From Halocatena marina (GTDB lineage Archaea > Halobacteriota > Halobacteria > Halobacteriales > Haloarculaceae): a stretch of 64,000 bases of DNA. The translations under genes and the position numbers were made by a program. This document shows positions 33,681 through 42,664 of this stretch, piece by piece; the first letter of the stretch is position 1; every line of letters starts with the position of its first letter. The notes under the pieces were generated by a model that was not told where the DNA came from, did no database searches, and was given only the letters and a program-made list of their open reading frames with translations. The stretch lies in assembly GCF_023276375.1 (NCBI RefSeq), contig NZ_JALLPK010000001.1:2976001-3040000 (forward strand), read 5' to 3'.

Positions 33681-34886
33681 CTAAAACGTGGTTAATTCCC
33701 CGTGGATGATACGATCGGTGATGCCAGTCACATTCGCTAGTTCGTCGTCGATGATAGCGGCGACGTCGTCCTCAATCGTGTCCAACGGAACGTCAGATTC
33801 GGTGACGATCGCGGCGTCAGCGACGTGCGGATGGTCGATCGGCTGTCCGATTTGCGAGAGCAGTCGGATACGAATCTGCCGGATACCACTCACTTCACGG
33901 ACCACGCGCTGTGCGATCTCCGTCGAGAGGAGGTTGTAGATCTTGCCGATGTGATTGACCGGGTTTTTCCCGCTTGTCGCCTCCATACTCATCGATCGGT
34001 TGGGAGTGATAAGCCCGTTCGCACGGTTGCCACGGCCGACCGAGCCGTCGTCACCCTGCTCTGCGCTGGTACCGGTCGTCGTGAGATAGATCGCACCTTC
34101 GTCGTAGTCGTCGGCGGTGTTGACGTGGACTGTCACCGACCGATCAGTATACTCCATTGCGAGATCGTGGACGTACTCACGGACATCACGAACGGATTGC
34201 CGGTAGTCGTCCATGCTGTCGACGTATGAATCGACCATCGCAACGGCGACAGTGACGTCAATATGATCGTCCTCACGCTTTCCCATCACCTTGATGTCGG
34301 CACCAATCTCGGGATGGGTGGCTGCGTACTCTCCGTTCAGACGGTGTTCTGTCGATCGCACGATCTGTTCGGTCTCCGTGAGGGGAGCGTGCCCGACGCC
34401 GAAACTCGTGTCGTTGGCCATTGGAACCATCCGCCCAGAGTCACCGAACACTTCCTGAAGGTCACCGCTTCCTTCCCCGAATTCCACGTCGATGACGATG
34501 TCGGTGCCAAGGCTGAGTTCCGGAATGTGCTCGGTAAGATACTCACGAGCGGCCCGCAGCGCGATGGGCTCGGTCGGGATCTTCGTTCCTTCGTACTCTC
34601 TTGTCGCCCGACCAACGATGAGGAGATAGATCGGAGCAGTCACTTCACCCCCACCGAACGCGGGGGCGGCCGACCCGGCGACGAGCTGCGTTTCGTCAGT
34701 GTTGTAGTGAAGCACCCGTCCGACACGCTCGATATACTCTCGGGCGAGCGCCTCTGAAACGTGCTCTGCAATCCCATCACAGATAGAATCGGGATGGCCA
34801 ATCCCTTTCCGTTCGACGATCTCTACGGTCTGATCCTCGACGGCGTGACCGACCATCGGCTCGACCTGAATATTCCGGTTGCTCAT
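33681..34886 (-). CDS. mat: S-adenosylmethionine synthetase, archaeal type
   Basis: Archaeal methionine adenosyltransferase, making SAM from ATP and methionine. 401 residues from ATG 34886 ([20 protein letters not shown]); a start two codons earlier exists. Family signatures are [34 protein letters not shown] and [20 protein letters not shown], followed by the acidic [13 protein letters not shown], and later [18 protein letters not shown]. It is monocistronic. The product links to the methionine genes at 55-63 kb and to several methyltransferases in the window. Confidence 0.95.
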   Translation of the reverse strand: MSNRNIQVEPMVGHAVEDQTVEIVERKGIGHPDSICDGIAEHVSEALAREYIERVGRVLHYNTDETQLVAGSAAPAFGGGEVTAPIYLLIVGRATREYEGTKIPTEPIALRAAREYLTEHIPELSLGTDIVIDVEFGEGSGDLQEVFGDSGRMVPMANDTSFGVGHAPLTETEQIVRSTEHRLNGEYAATHPEIGADIKVMGKREDDHIDVTVAVAMVDSYVDSMDDYRQSVRDVREYVHDLAMEYTDRSVTVHVNTADDYDEGAIYLTTTGTSAEQGDDGSVGRGNRANGLITPNRSMSMEATSGKNPVNHIGKIYNLLSTEIAQRVVREVSGIRQIRIRLLSQIGQPIDHPHVADAAIVTESDVPLDTIEDDVAAIIDDELANVTGITDRIIHGELTTF

Positions 34887-34952
34887 TTCCACGCTCTTAG
34901 CCTGGATTCGTTCTATAACTTACGGAAAAGTTCACGCCAAAATTGATTACCT

Positions 34953-35522
34953 TTAGTTATCGTTAATCAGGAGATCGAGATACGAGGTTCTGATCTGTTC
35001 GTCGGGATCGAGTCCCAACGCGCGGAGGATCGAAAACGCTCCTTCGCGTGCCGTATCGAAATCAGCGTTCGTGTGATCGGCTTCGACTTCAGTTTCGACT
35101 TCGACGAATTCCCCGAGATTGGAGACGGTATCCAGTGTCACAGTGTATCCATCGAGCGCGTACCGTTCCCTGCTTTTTTCGACGACAGCCGCCGGTGAGA
35201 ATCCAAGATGATCGAGGATTTCTTCCATCGTTTCGCGGCTTTCGACTTCGGTTTCGGACTCCGTGCGGGTTTTCGAGGCATCATCGACGAGCGGACCTTT
35301 GTACGTGAGTTGGGTGACAGGATCCGGTGCTGACGATGATTCATTCGATTCGGTCTCCGCTCTAATACGAAGCGCCTCGTCGGTTTCAGCGAAGGTTCGA
35401 TGAGGTGCGTCGTAGTAGGTATCGACCTGATCGACCGTCGAGAGCTGTGTTGCATCCAGCTCGGCGAGCTTGGACCGAACAGCATCGTGGTCGGTTTTAA
35501 CTTTTACTTCGAGCTCGTACAT
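34953..35522 (-). CDS. CYTH-domain protein (class IV adenylate cyclase / triphosphatase-like)
   Basis: 189 residues from ATG 35522, beginning MYELEVKVKT. This holds the ExExK signature (E3, E5, K7) of the CYTH triphosphate tunnel fold. Further conserved acidic and basic strands are QVDTYYDAP, ALRIRAE, QLTYKGPL, ESREEV-like EVESRETMEEIL, and VEKSRERYALDG. Members hydrolyse thiamine triphosphate or polyphosphate, or act as CyaB adenylate cyclases. The function here is open. A 58-residue upstream extension of the frame was rejected. Divergent from the FKBP gene. Confidence 0.88.
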   Translation of the reverse strand: MYELEVKVKTDHDAVRSKLAELDATQLSTVDQVDTYYDAPHRTFAETDEALRIRAETESNESSSAPDPVTQLTYKGPLVDDASKTRTESETEVESRETMEEILDHLGFSPAAVVEKSRERYALDGYTVTLDTVSNLGEFVEVETEVEADHTNADFDTAREGAFSILRALGLDPDEQIRTSYLDLLINDN

Positions 35523-35667
35523 GTCATTAGAAGATTCACACGAACCAAAGCGGCTTACATTCTCTTGTTTTTTGAGTATGTACGCGTTCATTTCTATGCA
35601 TGATAGTTGAGCACACCCCGTCAACGGAAACGTGACGGTTAAGGGCGTATCGAGAGACGTGTTGTGT

Positions 35668-36693
35668 ATGACTGGAGAACCAGAAGAGACCAACACGACG
35701 GGTAACGACGCTGATGAAGAGCCAGTGTCGGAAGACGCGGCCGAAGCGGCCGCCGAGCAGGCAGATGAGGGAGAACTGCAAGAAGACGATTTTATTCAGA
35801 TTGCCTACACTGCTCGCACGGTAGACGAAGACGCGCTGGTCGATACGACCGACGAGGAAGTGGCAGAAGAAGAAGGTGTCGCGGAAGAAGGCACCTTCGA
35901 GCCGCGCGTCATCGTTCTCGGCTCCGGGCACATCTTCGAGGAGGTCGAAGAAGACATCATGACGAAAGATGTCGGCGACAGCGGAACGGTTGTTGTCCCT
36001 GCTAGCGAGGCGTTCGGAGAGTACAACCAAGAGGAAGTACGCACCGTCAGCGCGGACAAGATTCCCGAAGACGACCGCTATCCCGGTGCGCAGGTCCAAA
36101 TCGAGAATGAACAGGGCTACCTCGAAACCATCATCGGCGGGCGCGCCCGCGTCGATTTCAATCACCCGCTTGCCGGTGAGGATATCGAATACGAGTACGA
36201 GATTGTCGATCACGTCGAAGACAAACTCGAACGCGCGAACGGCCTCATGAACATGTTCTTCGATATTGATCTCGAGATGGAGATCAAAACCGACGAGGTC
36301 GAAGAAGAACAGCTCGTCGAAGCCGAAGCCGAAGACGGTGAGGAAGAGGAAGACGAAGAGCCTGAATACGAGACGGTGACCGTCGAAAAGGAGACGCTGT
36401 ACATCGAATCGACGCCGCAACTCTCGATGAACCAGCAGTGGCTCTTCCAGAAACAACAGGTCGCCCAGCAGATCATTGATCAGGTTGGGATCGACCGTGT
36501 CATCGTGCAGGAGATCCTCGACGATCCGATGGGCGGTATGGGAATGCCCGGTATGATGGGCGGCGGCGCCGGTGGAGCCGACATCGAGGACGCGCTCGAA
36601 GAGGCAGACATCGATGCTGAAGAAGTTCTCGACGAGATCGACGAGGAAGTCGAAGACGTTGACGAAGAAGTCGATCAGAACGCAGCAGAATAA
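35668..36693 (+). CDS. FKBP-type peptidyl-prolyl isomerase
   Basis: 341 residues starting at ATG 35668 (MTGEPEETNTTGNDADEEP). An acidic, probably flexible N-terminus leads into the FKBP domain (DDFIQIAYTARTVDEDALVD; VLGSGHIFEEVEEDIMTKDV; GYLETIIGGRARVDFNHPLA). This is the long SlyD-like archaeal form with an insert-in-flap. A C-terminal extension carries GMGMPGMMGGGAGGA and an extremely acidic tail. It acts as a cytoplasmic folding catalyst or chaperone. A hairpin follows the stop. Confidence 0.92.
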   Translation: MTGEPEETNTTGNDADEEPVSEDAAEAAAEQADEGELQEDDFIQIAYTARTVDEDALVDTTDEEVAEEEGVAEEGTFEPRVIVLGSGHIFEEVEEDIMTKDVGDSGTVVVPASEAFGEYNQEEVRTVSADKIPEDDRYPGAQVQIENEQGYLETIIGGRARVDFNHPLAGEDIEYEYEIVDHVEDKLERANGLMNMFFDIDLEMEIKTDEVEEEQLVEAEAEDGEEEEDEEPEYETVTVEKETLYIESTPQLSMNQQWLFQKQQVAQQIIDQVGIDRVIVQEILDDPMGGMGMPGMMGGGAGGADIEDALEEADIDAEEVLDEIDEEVEDVDEEVDQNAAE

Positions 36694-36697
36694 CAGA

Positions 36698-36724
36698 CCA
36701 ACCCCCGTCGTTGGGGTGGGTTGT
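36698..36724 (+). terminator. Hairpin terminator after the FKBP gene
   Basis: AACCC/GGGTT and CCCC/GGGG arms around GTCGTT just after the stop codon form a stable stem, followed by TTGTTAAAC. It also lies just before the end of the convergent asd gene. Confidence 0.45.
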
Positions 36725-36744
36725 TAAACAAATCTCGTGGAACG

Positions 36745-37779
36745 CTACAACCAGCCGTCGCGTAGTAGCAGCTCTCCATTCAGCACGCTTGCGCCCGCAG
36801 CACCGCGGATCGTATTGTGCGCGAGGCAGTTGTACTGAACACCGTTCGACGTCTCACGAAGTCCACCAGCAGTGACGGCCATGCCGTTTCCGTGCAGTCG
36901 GTCGAGGCGAGGTTGTGGACGATCGGGTTCCTCGAAGACGTGGATGAGTGGATCGGGCGAACTGTGGAGATCAAGCGATTCGTACGAGCGCATCGCTGCC
37001 GCAGCGTCTTCGGTCGTGATCTCATCGCGGGTCTCCACCCAGACGTTTTCGAGGTGTCCGTCGATCGTGGGGATGCGGTTGCACGATGCTGCGACGTCTG
37101 CTTCGTGCCAGTTGATCTCCCGGCCGTCGAATGCACCGAGGAGTTTGCACGCTTCTGCCTCCATTTTCTGCTCTTCGCCACCGATGTGTGGGATGGCGTT
37201 GTCGATGATTTCCATCGAAGAGACACCGGAGTAGCCCGCGCCCGAGACCGCTTGAAGCGTCGAGACGTGTATTTGTTCGATTCCGAATGAATCGAGCGCT
37301 GCGAGCGTCGGAACCATCGTGATCGTTGAGCAGTTCGGATTTTTCACGAGCGCTCCATCCCAGCCGCGTTCCTCGCGTTGGACTTCCAGTACGTCGAGAT
37401 GCCCAGCGTTCACTTCGGGAATAGTGAGGGGAACGTCGGGCGCGGTCCGATCGTTAGAAGAGTTCGAGGAAACGACGTAGCCCGCCTCACAGAGTTCCGG
37501 TTCGACGCGCTTGCCAACGTCGGATGGGAGCGAAGAAAAGAGGAGATCGATGTCGTCCGGGATGTCATCCGGGTCAGTTCGTCGGACGGTCATCTCAGCG
37601 ATTGTTTCTGGAATCGGAGCGTCGATGCGCCATTTTGCGACATCGCGGTAGGGGTGGCCCGCGCTCGCATCGCTCGCAGTGAGCGTTACCAGTTCGAAAT
37701 CGGGGTGTGGTTCGAGGAGCTGAATGAGTCGCTGACCGACGGCACCAGTTGCACCGAGAATTCCTGCAGTGACAGTCAT
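36745..37779 (-). CDS. asd: Aspartate-semialdehyde dehydrogenase
   Basis: NADPH-dependent reduction of aspartyl phosphate, the branch point to lysine, threonine and methionine. 344 residues from ATG 37779 (MTVTAGILGATGAVGQR), with the nucleotide-binding GATGAVG at 9-15. The catalytic Cys150 is in KNPNCST and is followed by STLQAVSGAGYSGVS. It is the archaeal/fungal subtype. A 17-residue upstream extension was rejected. It converges with the FKBP gene and feeds the homoserine-dependent metX/metY genes at 61-63 kb. Confidence 0.94.
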   Translation of the reverse strand: MTVTAGILGATGAVGQRLIQLLEPHPDFELVTLTASDASAGHPYRDVAKWRIDAPIPETIAEMTVRRTDPDDIPDDIDLLFSSLPSDVGKRVEPELCEAGYVVSSNSSNDRTAPDVPLTIPEVNAGHLDVLEVQREERGWDGALVKNPNCSTITMVPTLAALDSFGIEQIHVSTLQAVSGAGYSGVSSMEIIDNAIPHIGGEEQKMEAEACKLLGAFDGREINWHEADVAASCNRIPTIDGHLENVWVETRDEITTEDAAAAMRSYESLDLHSSPDPLIHVFEEPDRPQPRLDRLHGNGMAVTAGGLRETSNGVQYNCLAHNTIRGAAGASVLNGELLLRDGWL

Positions 37780-37939
37780 TGTCGAAGGTCGGCAACGGGA
37801 CACAAAAACGGTTGTGGTCCATGCAACCATATCCGCCCATTAATGAACATATACGAACATACATATCCTGCGCACCCGTCGGTGATGGTAGTCGTGCAGT
37901 AGCCGTGAGACGTTGTAAACAGTCCATCTCGGTCGTGAG

Positions 37940-38305
37940 CTATCGATCGCGCTCGAATTCACGTTCGTGGCTATTCGAATGAGTGTCATGATTGCGTTCG
38001 CTGTCTTCAGTTTCGAGCAGCGTCTCGACGCGACGTTCGAACGCCTCGTCATCGAGTTCTCCACGTGCATACCGCTCTTTGAGTACAGAGAGTGAGTCCG
38101 TCCTGTCAGTCTGTGTGTCGTGCGCAGCGACTGTGGGGAGGAGTTCCTCATCAATGATGAACAGTAACGGCACGAGTAGCAACCACCCCACGATGAACAC
38201 GCTGGCCCCCACTTTAGCACCCACAAACAGGACAGCTAAGATGCCGAGTGGCAGCGTCACAACCGCGACTATCATTCCGAGCGATTGCAAGCGGTCGTCT
38301 GCCAC
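37940..38305 (-). CDS. SHOCT-domain membrane protein
   Basis: 121 residues. Two hydrophobic helices (about 9-27 and 32-52) are followed by a cytoplasmic SHOCT motif (SVLKERYARGELDDEAFERR, about 74-93) and a highly polar C-terminus rich in His, Glu and Arg. SHOCT motifs are short oligomerisation modules at the ends of membrane proteins; the role is unknown. It is a single gene between asd and the ABC-2 exporter genes, on the same strand as both. Confidence 0.75.
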   Translation of the reverse strand: MADDRLQSLGMIVAVVTLPLGILAVLFVGAKVGASVFIVGWLLLVPLLFIIDEELLPTVAAHDTQTDRTDSLSVLKERYARGELDDEAFERRVETLLETEDSERNHDTHSNSHEREFERDR

Positions 38306-38418
38306 GACTAACTATCGTACTATACGAAACGGTTTCTTATCATGTATTACCATTTTCGTTAGAAATATGGTAGAAATTTACGAGAGGAACGGTCGAGACC
38401 ACGTCAAACCGAGAGTAT

Positions 38419-39216
38419 TCACGGAATATCTTTTCGGGTGAACCAGAGCTGACTGATGAGGACAAGCACGAGTGTCCCAGCGAGCAACACGCCAGCGCTC
38501 GTTACGTCGTATTCGCTGTGAATGAGAACGGCGTTCGGATCGAGATACCGCATCGGCGCAATGTTTCCGAGCCATTCGTAATCGGTGCCAGTAACCAACG
38601 ATTCGACGAGGAAGAGACCGAACAGCCCGCCGAGCACGCCGCGCTGAGCGATCGAAGCGCGGTTGACGAAGACAGACACGAGGAGTCCAATCGCGCCACA
38701 GCACAGGAGATACGGGATCGAAAGCAGATGGATAACCATCAGGTTGACGGCATCGACAGGGTAGCCAACGAGATCGGCACTCACGTAGACCACGACGGGA
38801 ACGACAGCGTTGATGACGACGAGGGGAACGAACAACGACGCGAACTTCTCCGCGACGAGGCGCGCACGCAAAATCGGGAGCGACAGCAAGAGATCCATCC
38901 GTCCACGATCGACATCGTCTGAGAGTAATCCCGCACCGGAGTACGCAAAATAGAGACCGACCAGTAAGATCCACCCGGTCGTGTAGAGTTCGACCGCGAG
39001 AAATCCCTCGATAGACGCGAGCGTCTGGAGATTGAACGCCTCGGCCATCGCCGCCGGGTACGAAGCCGTGAGCTGCTCAATCTGTTCGGGGTCTAAGTTT
39101 TCGGTGAAAGAGGGATACATCGCGACGAATAGAGCAGCGACGAGCGAAAGGAGGACCGTTAGTCCACTAGTGCTCTTTGCGCGTTTGCGTGCCTCGTAAG
39201 CGGTCAGCTCAAACAT
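38419..39216 (-). CDS. ABC-2 type permease
   Basis: 265 residues from ATG 39216 (MFELTAYEARKRAKST); the much longer upstream frame is rejected because it runs through the ATPase gene. Six membrane segments are visible, with the amphipathic N-terminal helix and the DDVDRGRMDLLLSLPILRAR loop typical of ABC-2/NatB-like permeases. It overlaps the ATPase gene by 8 bp and is transcribed after it. The pair forms an exporter of unknown substrate, likely controlled by the divergent TetR gene. Confidence 0.87.
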   Translation of the reverse strand: MFELTAYEARKRAKSTSGLTVLLSLVAALFVAMYPSFTENLDPEQIEQLTASYPAAMAEAFNLQTLASIEGFLAVELYTTGWILLVGLYFAYSGAGLLSDDVDRGRMDLLLSLPILRARLVAEKFASLFVPLVVINAVVPVVVYVSADLVGYPVDAVNLMVIHLLSIPYLLCCGAIGLLVSVFVNRASIAQRGVLGGLFGLFLVESLVTGTDYEWLGNIAPMRYLDPNAVLIHSEYDVTSAGVLLAGTLVLVLISQLWFTRKDIP

Positions 39217-40192
39217 CGTCTCCTCCGTAGAACCGCATGAAGACGTCATCGAGTGGCGCTTCCTCGATATCAAATTCACGAAGCGTGTGCCGTCCGACAG
39301 CATCCACGAGATCGTTAACGTTCCCAGTAAACGTAAACGAAACCTCGGTCTCGCTGCCGCTCTGAACCGAGCGAAACGCGAGTTCGTCTGCGTGTCCGTT
39401 GATCTCGTGCTCGCTGTCACTATCACTCATCCCACCTGCGGTGGAGACAGCCCTGATTTCGAGATCGTGAACGCCGTCGAATTCGAACGCAGATTCGTCG
39501 ACCTCGCCAATGATACGAAGATGGACGACTTTTCCGCTCCGGTGGAGGAGTGCTTCGATCGACTCCGTCGTGACGAGCTGTCCATCGCGCAGGATCGCTA
39601 CCCGATCACAGAGCCTGCGGACTTCGCTCAGCACGTGTGATGAGAAAAACACGGTTACACCGCGGCGCTGTTCCGCTCGGATGAAATCGTTGAAGCGTTG
39701 CTGTACGAGCGGATCCAGACCCGAGGTCGGTTCGTCCATGATGACGAGGGTTGGATCGTGCATGAACGCCTGAACGATAGCGAGCTTCTGGACGTTCCCG
39801 GTCGAATACTCGCGCACAGGACGACCAACGGGCGGATCGAATCGTTCTAACAGTTCTTCGCGCCGTTCAGCACCCTTCACGCGAGCGTGGAGATCTAGGA
39901 TCTCGCTCCCAGTTACGCTCTCATCGAACGCTGGCGTTGCCGGGAGATATCCGATGTCAGCTTTGGCGCTGCGAAGATCACGTTCATTGCGCGTATCGCA
40001 GCCGAGAACGGTCGCCGTCCCCGTTGTTGGAGACTGGAAACCAAGGAGCGTCCGTATCGTCGTCGTTTTTCCCGCCCCATTCGGCCCGAGAAAGCCGAAG
40101 ACCTCGCCCTCTTCAACGGAGAACGTAAGCGAGTCGATCCCAGTCACACTCCCGTATTCCTTCGTCAGGCCGCTCACCTCAATCGCTGCCAT
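39209..40192 (-). CDS. ABC transporter ATP-binding protein
   Basis: 327 residues from ATG 40192 (MAAIEVSGLTKEYGSVTG). Walker A GPNGAGKTT is at 36-44. The signature region is YSTGNVQKL rather than the canonical LSGGQ, as in many ABC-2 exporters. Walker B is LVIMDEPTSGLDP, followed by VFFSSHVLSEVRRLCDR with the switch His. The C-terminal 100 residues are an accessory domain interrupted by an acidic insert (SDSDSEHEINGHADE). Couples to the downstream permease. Confidence 0.92.
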   Translation of the reverse strand: MAAIEVSGLTKEYGSVTGIDSLTFSVEEGEVFGFLGPNGAGKTTTIRTLLGFQSPTTGTATVLGCDTRNERDLRSAKADIGYLPATPAFDESVTGSEILDLHARVKGAERREELLERFDPPVGRPVREYSTGNVQKLAIVQAFMHDPTLVIMDEPTSGLDPLVQQRFNDFIRAEQRRGVTVFFSSHVLSEVRRLCDRVAILRDGQLVTTESIEALLHRSGKVVHLRIIGEVDESAFEFDGVHDLEIRAVSTAGGMSDSDSEHEINGHADELAFRSVQSGSETEVSFTFTGNVNDLVDAVGRHTLREFDIEEAPLDDVFMRFYGGDDV

Positions 40193-40259
40193 GCACCAAC
40201 TCGATTCTATGACTGTATATCTTTTCTGGTCAGGCACTTATGAACGAGAACTGTTTTGG

Positions 40260-40266
40260 TTATAAG
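40260..40266 (+). promoter_or_regulatory. TATA-like box of the TetR-family gene
   Basis: TTATAAG starts 28 nt before ATG 40288. The ABC gene on the other strand has its own box, GATATACAG on the minus strand (40213-40221), so the two promoters share this 95-bp region, where the TetR protein would be expected to bind. Confidence 0.6.
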
Positions 40267-40287
40267 GTCATGAATGAAAAATGAAGT

Positions 40288-40899
40288 ATGCACGGATTCA
40301 GCGACGAGGAGCGAGAACGCATCCGAGAGCAGCTCATCGAGACGGGGCGAGAGTTGCTCCTCACCTACGGGCCGGGCAAGACCACTGTTTCGGACATCAC
40401 CGAGCCGATCGGGATTGCAAAGAGCACATTCTATCGATTTTTCGACTCTAAGTCTGCTCTGTATCTCCAGATATTCCGGCGAGAGATGGAAGAGTTCGGC
40501 GAAACCGTACAGCAAGAGCTGGCGACGGTGGATGATCCACGAGAGGGGCTTGAGCGGCTCTTCAGGTGTTACGCCGAGTTTGCAGAAGAGAATCAGCTCG
40601 TACAGCAGACGGTCATTCAGGGCAACTACCAAGAGACCTTTCGTAGTGTCGATCCGGAGAAATTGGAGACAGTACAGCAGGAAGGACCCGTTGAGCTCCT
40701 ACCACTCATCGAAGATCTCCGAGCACGCAGCAATGGACCACTCGCGGAGGTCGATCCGAGCACAGTGCTCGGTTTAATGGGTGGATCAGTCGGTCTCATG
40801 GCCCTCCACAGAGACGAGTTCGACGAGTACGAATCGGGGTACTACAAGCAAGTACAGGACGTGCTCATCACGTCGCTCGCGCGAGGACTCACTGAGTGA
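40288..40899 (+). CDS. TetR/AcrR family transcriptional regulator
   Basis: 203 residues. The N-terminal HTH (about 10-60) has GRELLLTYGPGKTTVSDITE and then PIGIAKSTFYRFFDSKSALY, the TetR pattern. The C-terminal ligand and dimer domain is helical. It is divergent from the ABC-2 exporter, the standard arrangement for local repression of an efflux pump relieved by its substrate. The shared promoter region is short. I saw no strong palindrome in it, so the operator is not assigned. Confidence 0.88.
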   Translation: MHGFSDEERERIREQLIETGRELLLTYGPGKTTVSDITEPIGIAKSTFYRFFDSKSALYLQIFRREMEEFGETVQQELATVDDPREGLERLFRCYAEFAEENQLVQQTVIQGNYQETFRSVDPEKLETVQQEGPVELLPLIEDLRARSNGPLAEVDPSTVLGLMGGSVGLMALHRDEFDEYESGYYKQVQDVLITSLARGLTE

Positions 40900-40972
40900 C
40901 GTAGATTAGATCGGATGGAAGGAATGTGGTCCTGCGTGTCGTGACTCGCGTTATGATGCGGTAAGAACAGCG

Positions 40973-41161
40973 TTATTCAGGCGTGACGCCCTTTTTTCGT
41001 GTAATGTACCCAGCGATTCGATTGCGGACTTCCTTCGATTCGATGTTCGTCAACTCTGTGACGAGGTCCTTGTTGCGATCGAAATCATCGTTGAACGCGT
41101 CCGAATAGCGCTCCAATAGCACTGTCGCCGTTTTCTTGACGTAGGCGGGTTTGATGGCCAT
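40973..41161 (-). CDS. rps17e: 30S ribosomal protein S17e
   Basis: 62 residues, beginning MAIKPAYVKKTATVLLERYS and containing NKDLVTELTNIESKEVRNRI and then AGYITRKKG, which is the archaeal S17e sequence (short form). It is part of the small ribosomal subunit. It is a separate unit, about 75 bp downstream of the DUF447 stop on the same strand, so it may be the distal end of the cofD operon transcript or have its own promoter in 41162-41237. Confidence 0.95.
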   Translation of the reverse strand: MAIKPAYVKKTATVLLERYSDAFNDDFDRNKDLVTELTNIESKEVRNRIAGYITRKKGVTPE

Positions 41162-41237
41162 ACGGACAAATTCCCGACGACGAGGCTAAAAGGATTCGTT
41201 TCGCTCTCTGGCGCAGAGACCGAATGCGATCGATCGA

Positions 41238-41831
41238 TCACTGCCACTCGATGAGCTCTTCGAATCGGGTCCACGCCGTCTGTTCGCGCTCGCTTCCGCA
41301 ACGATCGACTACGCGTTCGAAGTACGCGATTCGTTCTCGAAGTTGATCAGTGTCGTATTCAGGAACGTCGAGCCGTGAAGCAGCGATTGTCGCCTCGACG
41401 ACCGCATAGTATCCACGATTGGTGGTCGGAACGACGCGTCGTTCGACGCTCGATTCGATGGGCGAAAGCTCCCACTGCTCCCACTCCGTCTCTCCGTTCG
41501 CACCCGCGTCGACCGACTCAACCGAGACGCGGACCCACGCATCAGCCGTATCGAGAATCGGGGTGTCTTCCTCGCGGATCGAGCAGGCTGCCTCGACAAA
41601 ATCGAGCGGATCGCGGGTGAACTGGAGATACCCCTCGCCGCGTGCGTGGAAGTTCCGCCACGTCCGCGTGCGTCCCCACGTTCGTGCGGTGACACGATGC
41701 GCTTTCTGTTCGTGTTCGGAGAACAGTCCGAGGGCAGCGACGTTCCACCGATCGTTTGGTCCGTGTGTCGTGACGATTGACTCGGTGACGCCAGACAGCT
41801 CAATCGGCCACGGGTCCTCGTGTGCACTCAT
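41238..41831 (-). CDS. DUF447 family protein
   Basis: 197 residues from ATG 41831, overlapping the CitG-like stop as ATGA. The sequence (MSAHEDPWPIELSGVTESIV, then TTHGPNDRWNVAALG; HRVTARTWGRTRTWRNFHARG; the QFTRDPLDFVEAAC segment) matches DUF447, a flavin-reductase-like split-barrel family. In methanogens and methylotrophs, relatives occur with tetrahydromethanopterin or C1 genes. This is the last gene of a four-gene chain cofD / Dus-like / CitG-like / DUF447. The biochemical role is unknown. Confidence 0.85.
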   Translation of the reverse strand: MSAHEDPWPIELSGVTESIVTTHGPNDRWNVAALGLFSEHEQKAHRVTARTWGRTRTWRNFHARGEGYLQFTRDPLDFVEAACSIREEDTPILDTADAWVRVSVESVDAGANGETEWEQWELSPIESSVERRVVPTTNRGYYAVVEATIAASRLDVPEYDTDQLRERIAYFERVVDRCGSEREQTAWTRFEELIEWQ

Positions 41832-42664
41832 ACCGACAGCCCCCGTTCGAGCGCGATGAACAGCGCTGCTGCGGTCAGATCGGCCGTTGTTCCGGGATTG
41901 ATGTCTCGCCGAATGAACTCCTCGGCAAGCGCAGCTGGGTCGATCGCACCTGCGCGAGCTTTGTCTGCTCGCTCGCTCACCTCGGTCGCCGTCGCCTCGT
42001 CGTGTTGTTTCACGATGAATGTGTCCGGCTTCGCTGCAAGTAGCCGAATGAAAGCGTCTGCAGCCCGTTCGGAGACGGGTCCGTCGTTCTTCTCGATCCA
42101 ATCAGCGGCCGCAAACGACCGATCGAAATCCTGTGTCCACTCGCGCGCAACACCGTCGATCTCGGCGCTTTGCTCCATCACGTCGAAGAGTGTGAGTTCG
42201 CGCTCGCGGAGCGTCGGTTCCGCACGCGATCCCAGTCTGACATCGAGTGCGTCCATCCCAGAAGGAGGGTCGTTGACAGCGACATCAACGTGCTCGAACG
42301 CACGGTAGAAATCACAGGCGTCGTCCACCGTTGTCGAGCGAGCAATCTCGCTCGCGGTCTCGGCGGAGAAATCATCGTGTGCGCTTGCAGCGCGAACGAG
42401 CGGGACGAGCAGCAACAACGCACCGAACTGAGTGTTCCCGGCGGACTGTTCGGCCATTCCGACGACACTCCGCTCGAATGCGCGGCCGACGGCCGCCCCG
42501 TTCTGTGCGAGAATCAGCCCGGGGATGCTCCCGACAGCTCCAGCCATGAAATGCTCGAATCGAAGGTCGTCGTACTCTCTGTGTCGATCGACGTTTCCCG
42601 GCTTCGGCGTCCCGGTTACTTCGAGCAAGAGCGCGAGCTCTGCGTTCTGGGCCGGCGACCTCAC
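41828..42664 (-). CDS. Triphosphoribosyl-dephospho-CoA synthase-like protein (CitG family)
   Basis: 278 residues from GTG 42664, which overlaps the preceding stop as GTGA. The family typically starts near RSPAQNAELALLLEVTGTPK; upstream in-frame ATG 42679 is an alternative. Motifs are TPKPGNVDR, NTQFGALLLLVPL and RDINPGTTADLTAAALFIAL. True CitG makes the citrate-lyase prosthetic-group precursor, but no citrate lyase is nearby. Archaeal members sit with methanopterin or F420 genes, so another nucleotide-transfer role is likely. Confidence 0.85.
   Translation of the reverse strand: MRSPAQNAELALLLEVTGTPKPGNVDRHREYDDLRFEHFMAGAVGSIPGLILAQNGAAVGRAFERSVVGMAEQSAGNTQFGALLLLVPLVRAASAHDDFSAETASEIARSTTVDDACDFYRAFEHVDVAVNDPPSGMDALDVRLGSRAEPTLRERELTLFDVMEQSAEIDGVAREWTQDFDRSFAAADWIEKNDGPVSERAADAFIRLLAAKPDTFIVKQHDEATATEVSERADKARAGAIDPAALAEEFIRRDINPGTTADLTAAALFIALERGLSV

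Noticed and set aside
35536..36456. 306-residue frame antisense to the FKBP gene
   Set aside because: Phe/Val/Asp-rich antisense of an acidic Glu-rich gene; no motif, and the FKBP frame is unmistakable.
38378..38974. 198-residue frame overlapping the ABC-2 permease
   Set aside because: Cys/Arg-rich, same-strand shadow of the permease gene in another frame; the permease frame has membrane helices and a proper start.
40193..40287. Search for a TetR operator palindrome in the exporter/regulator promoter
   Set aside because: Only weak partial symmetries were seen around TATA boxes; none strong enough to call a site.
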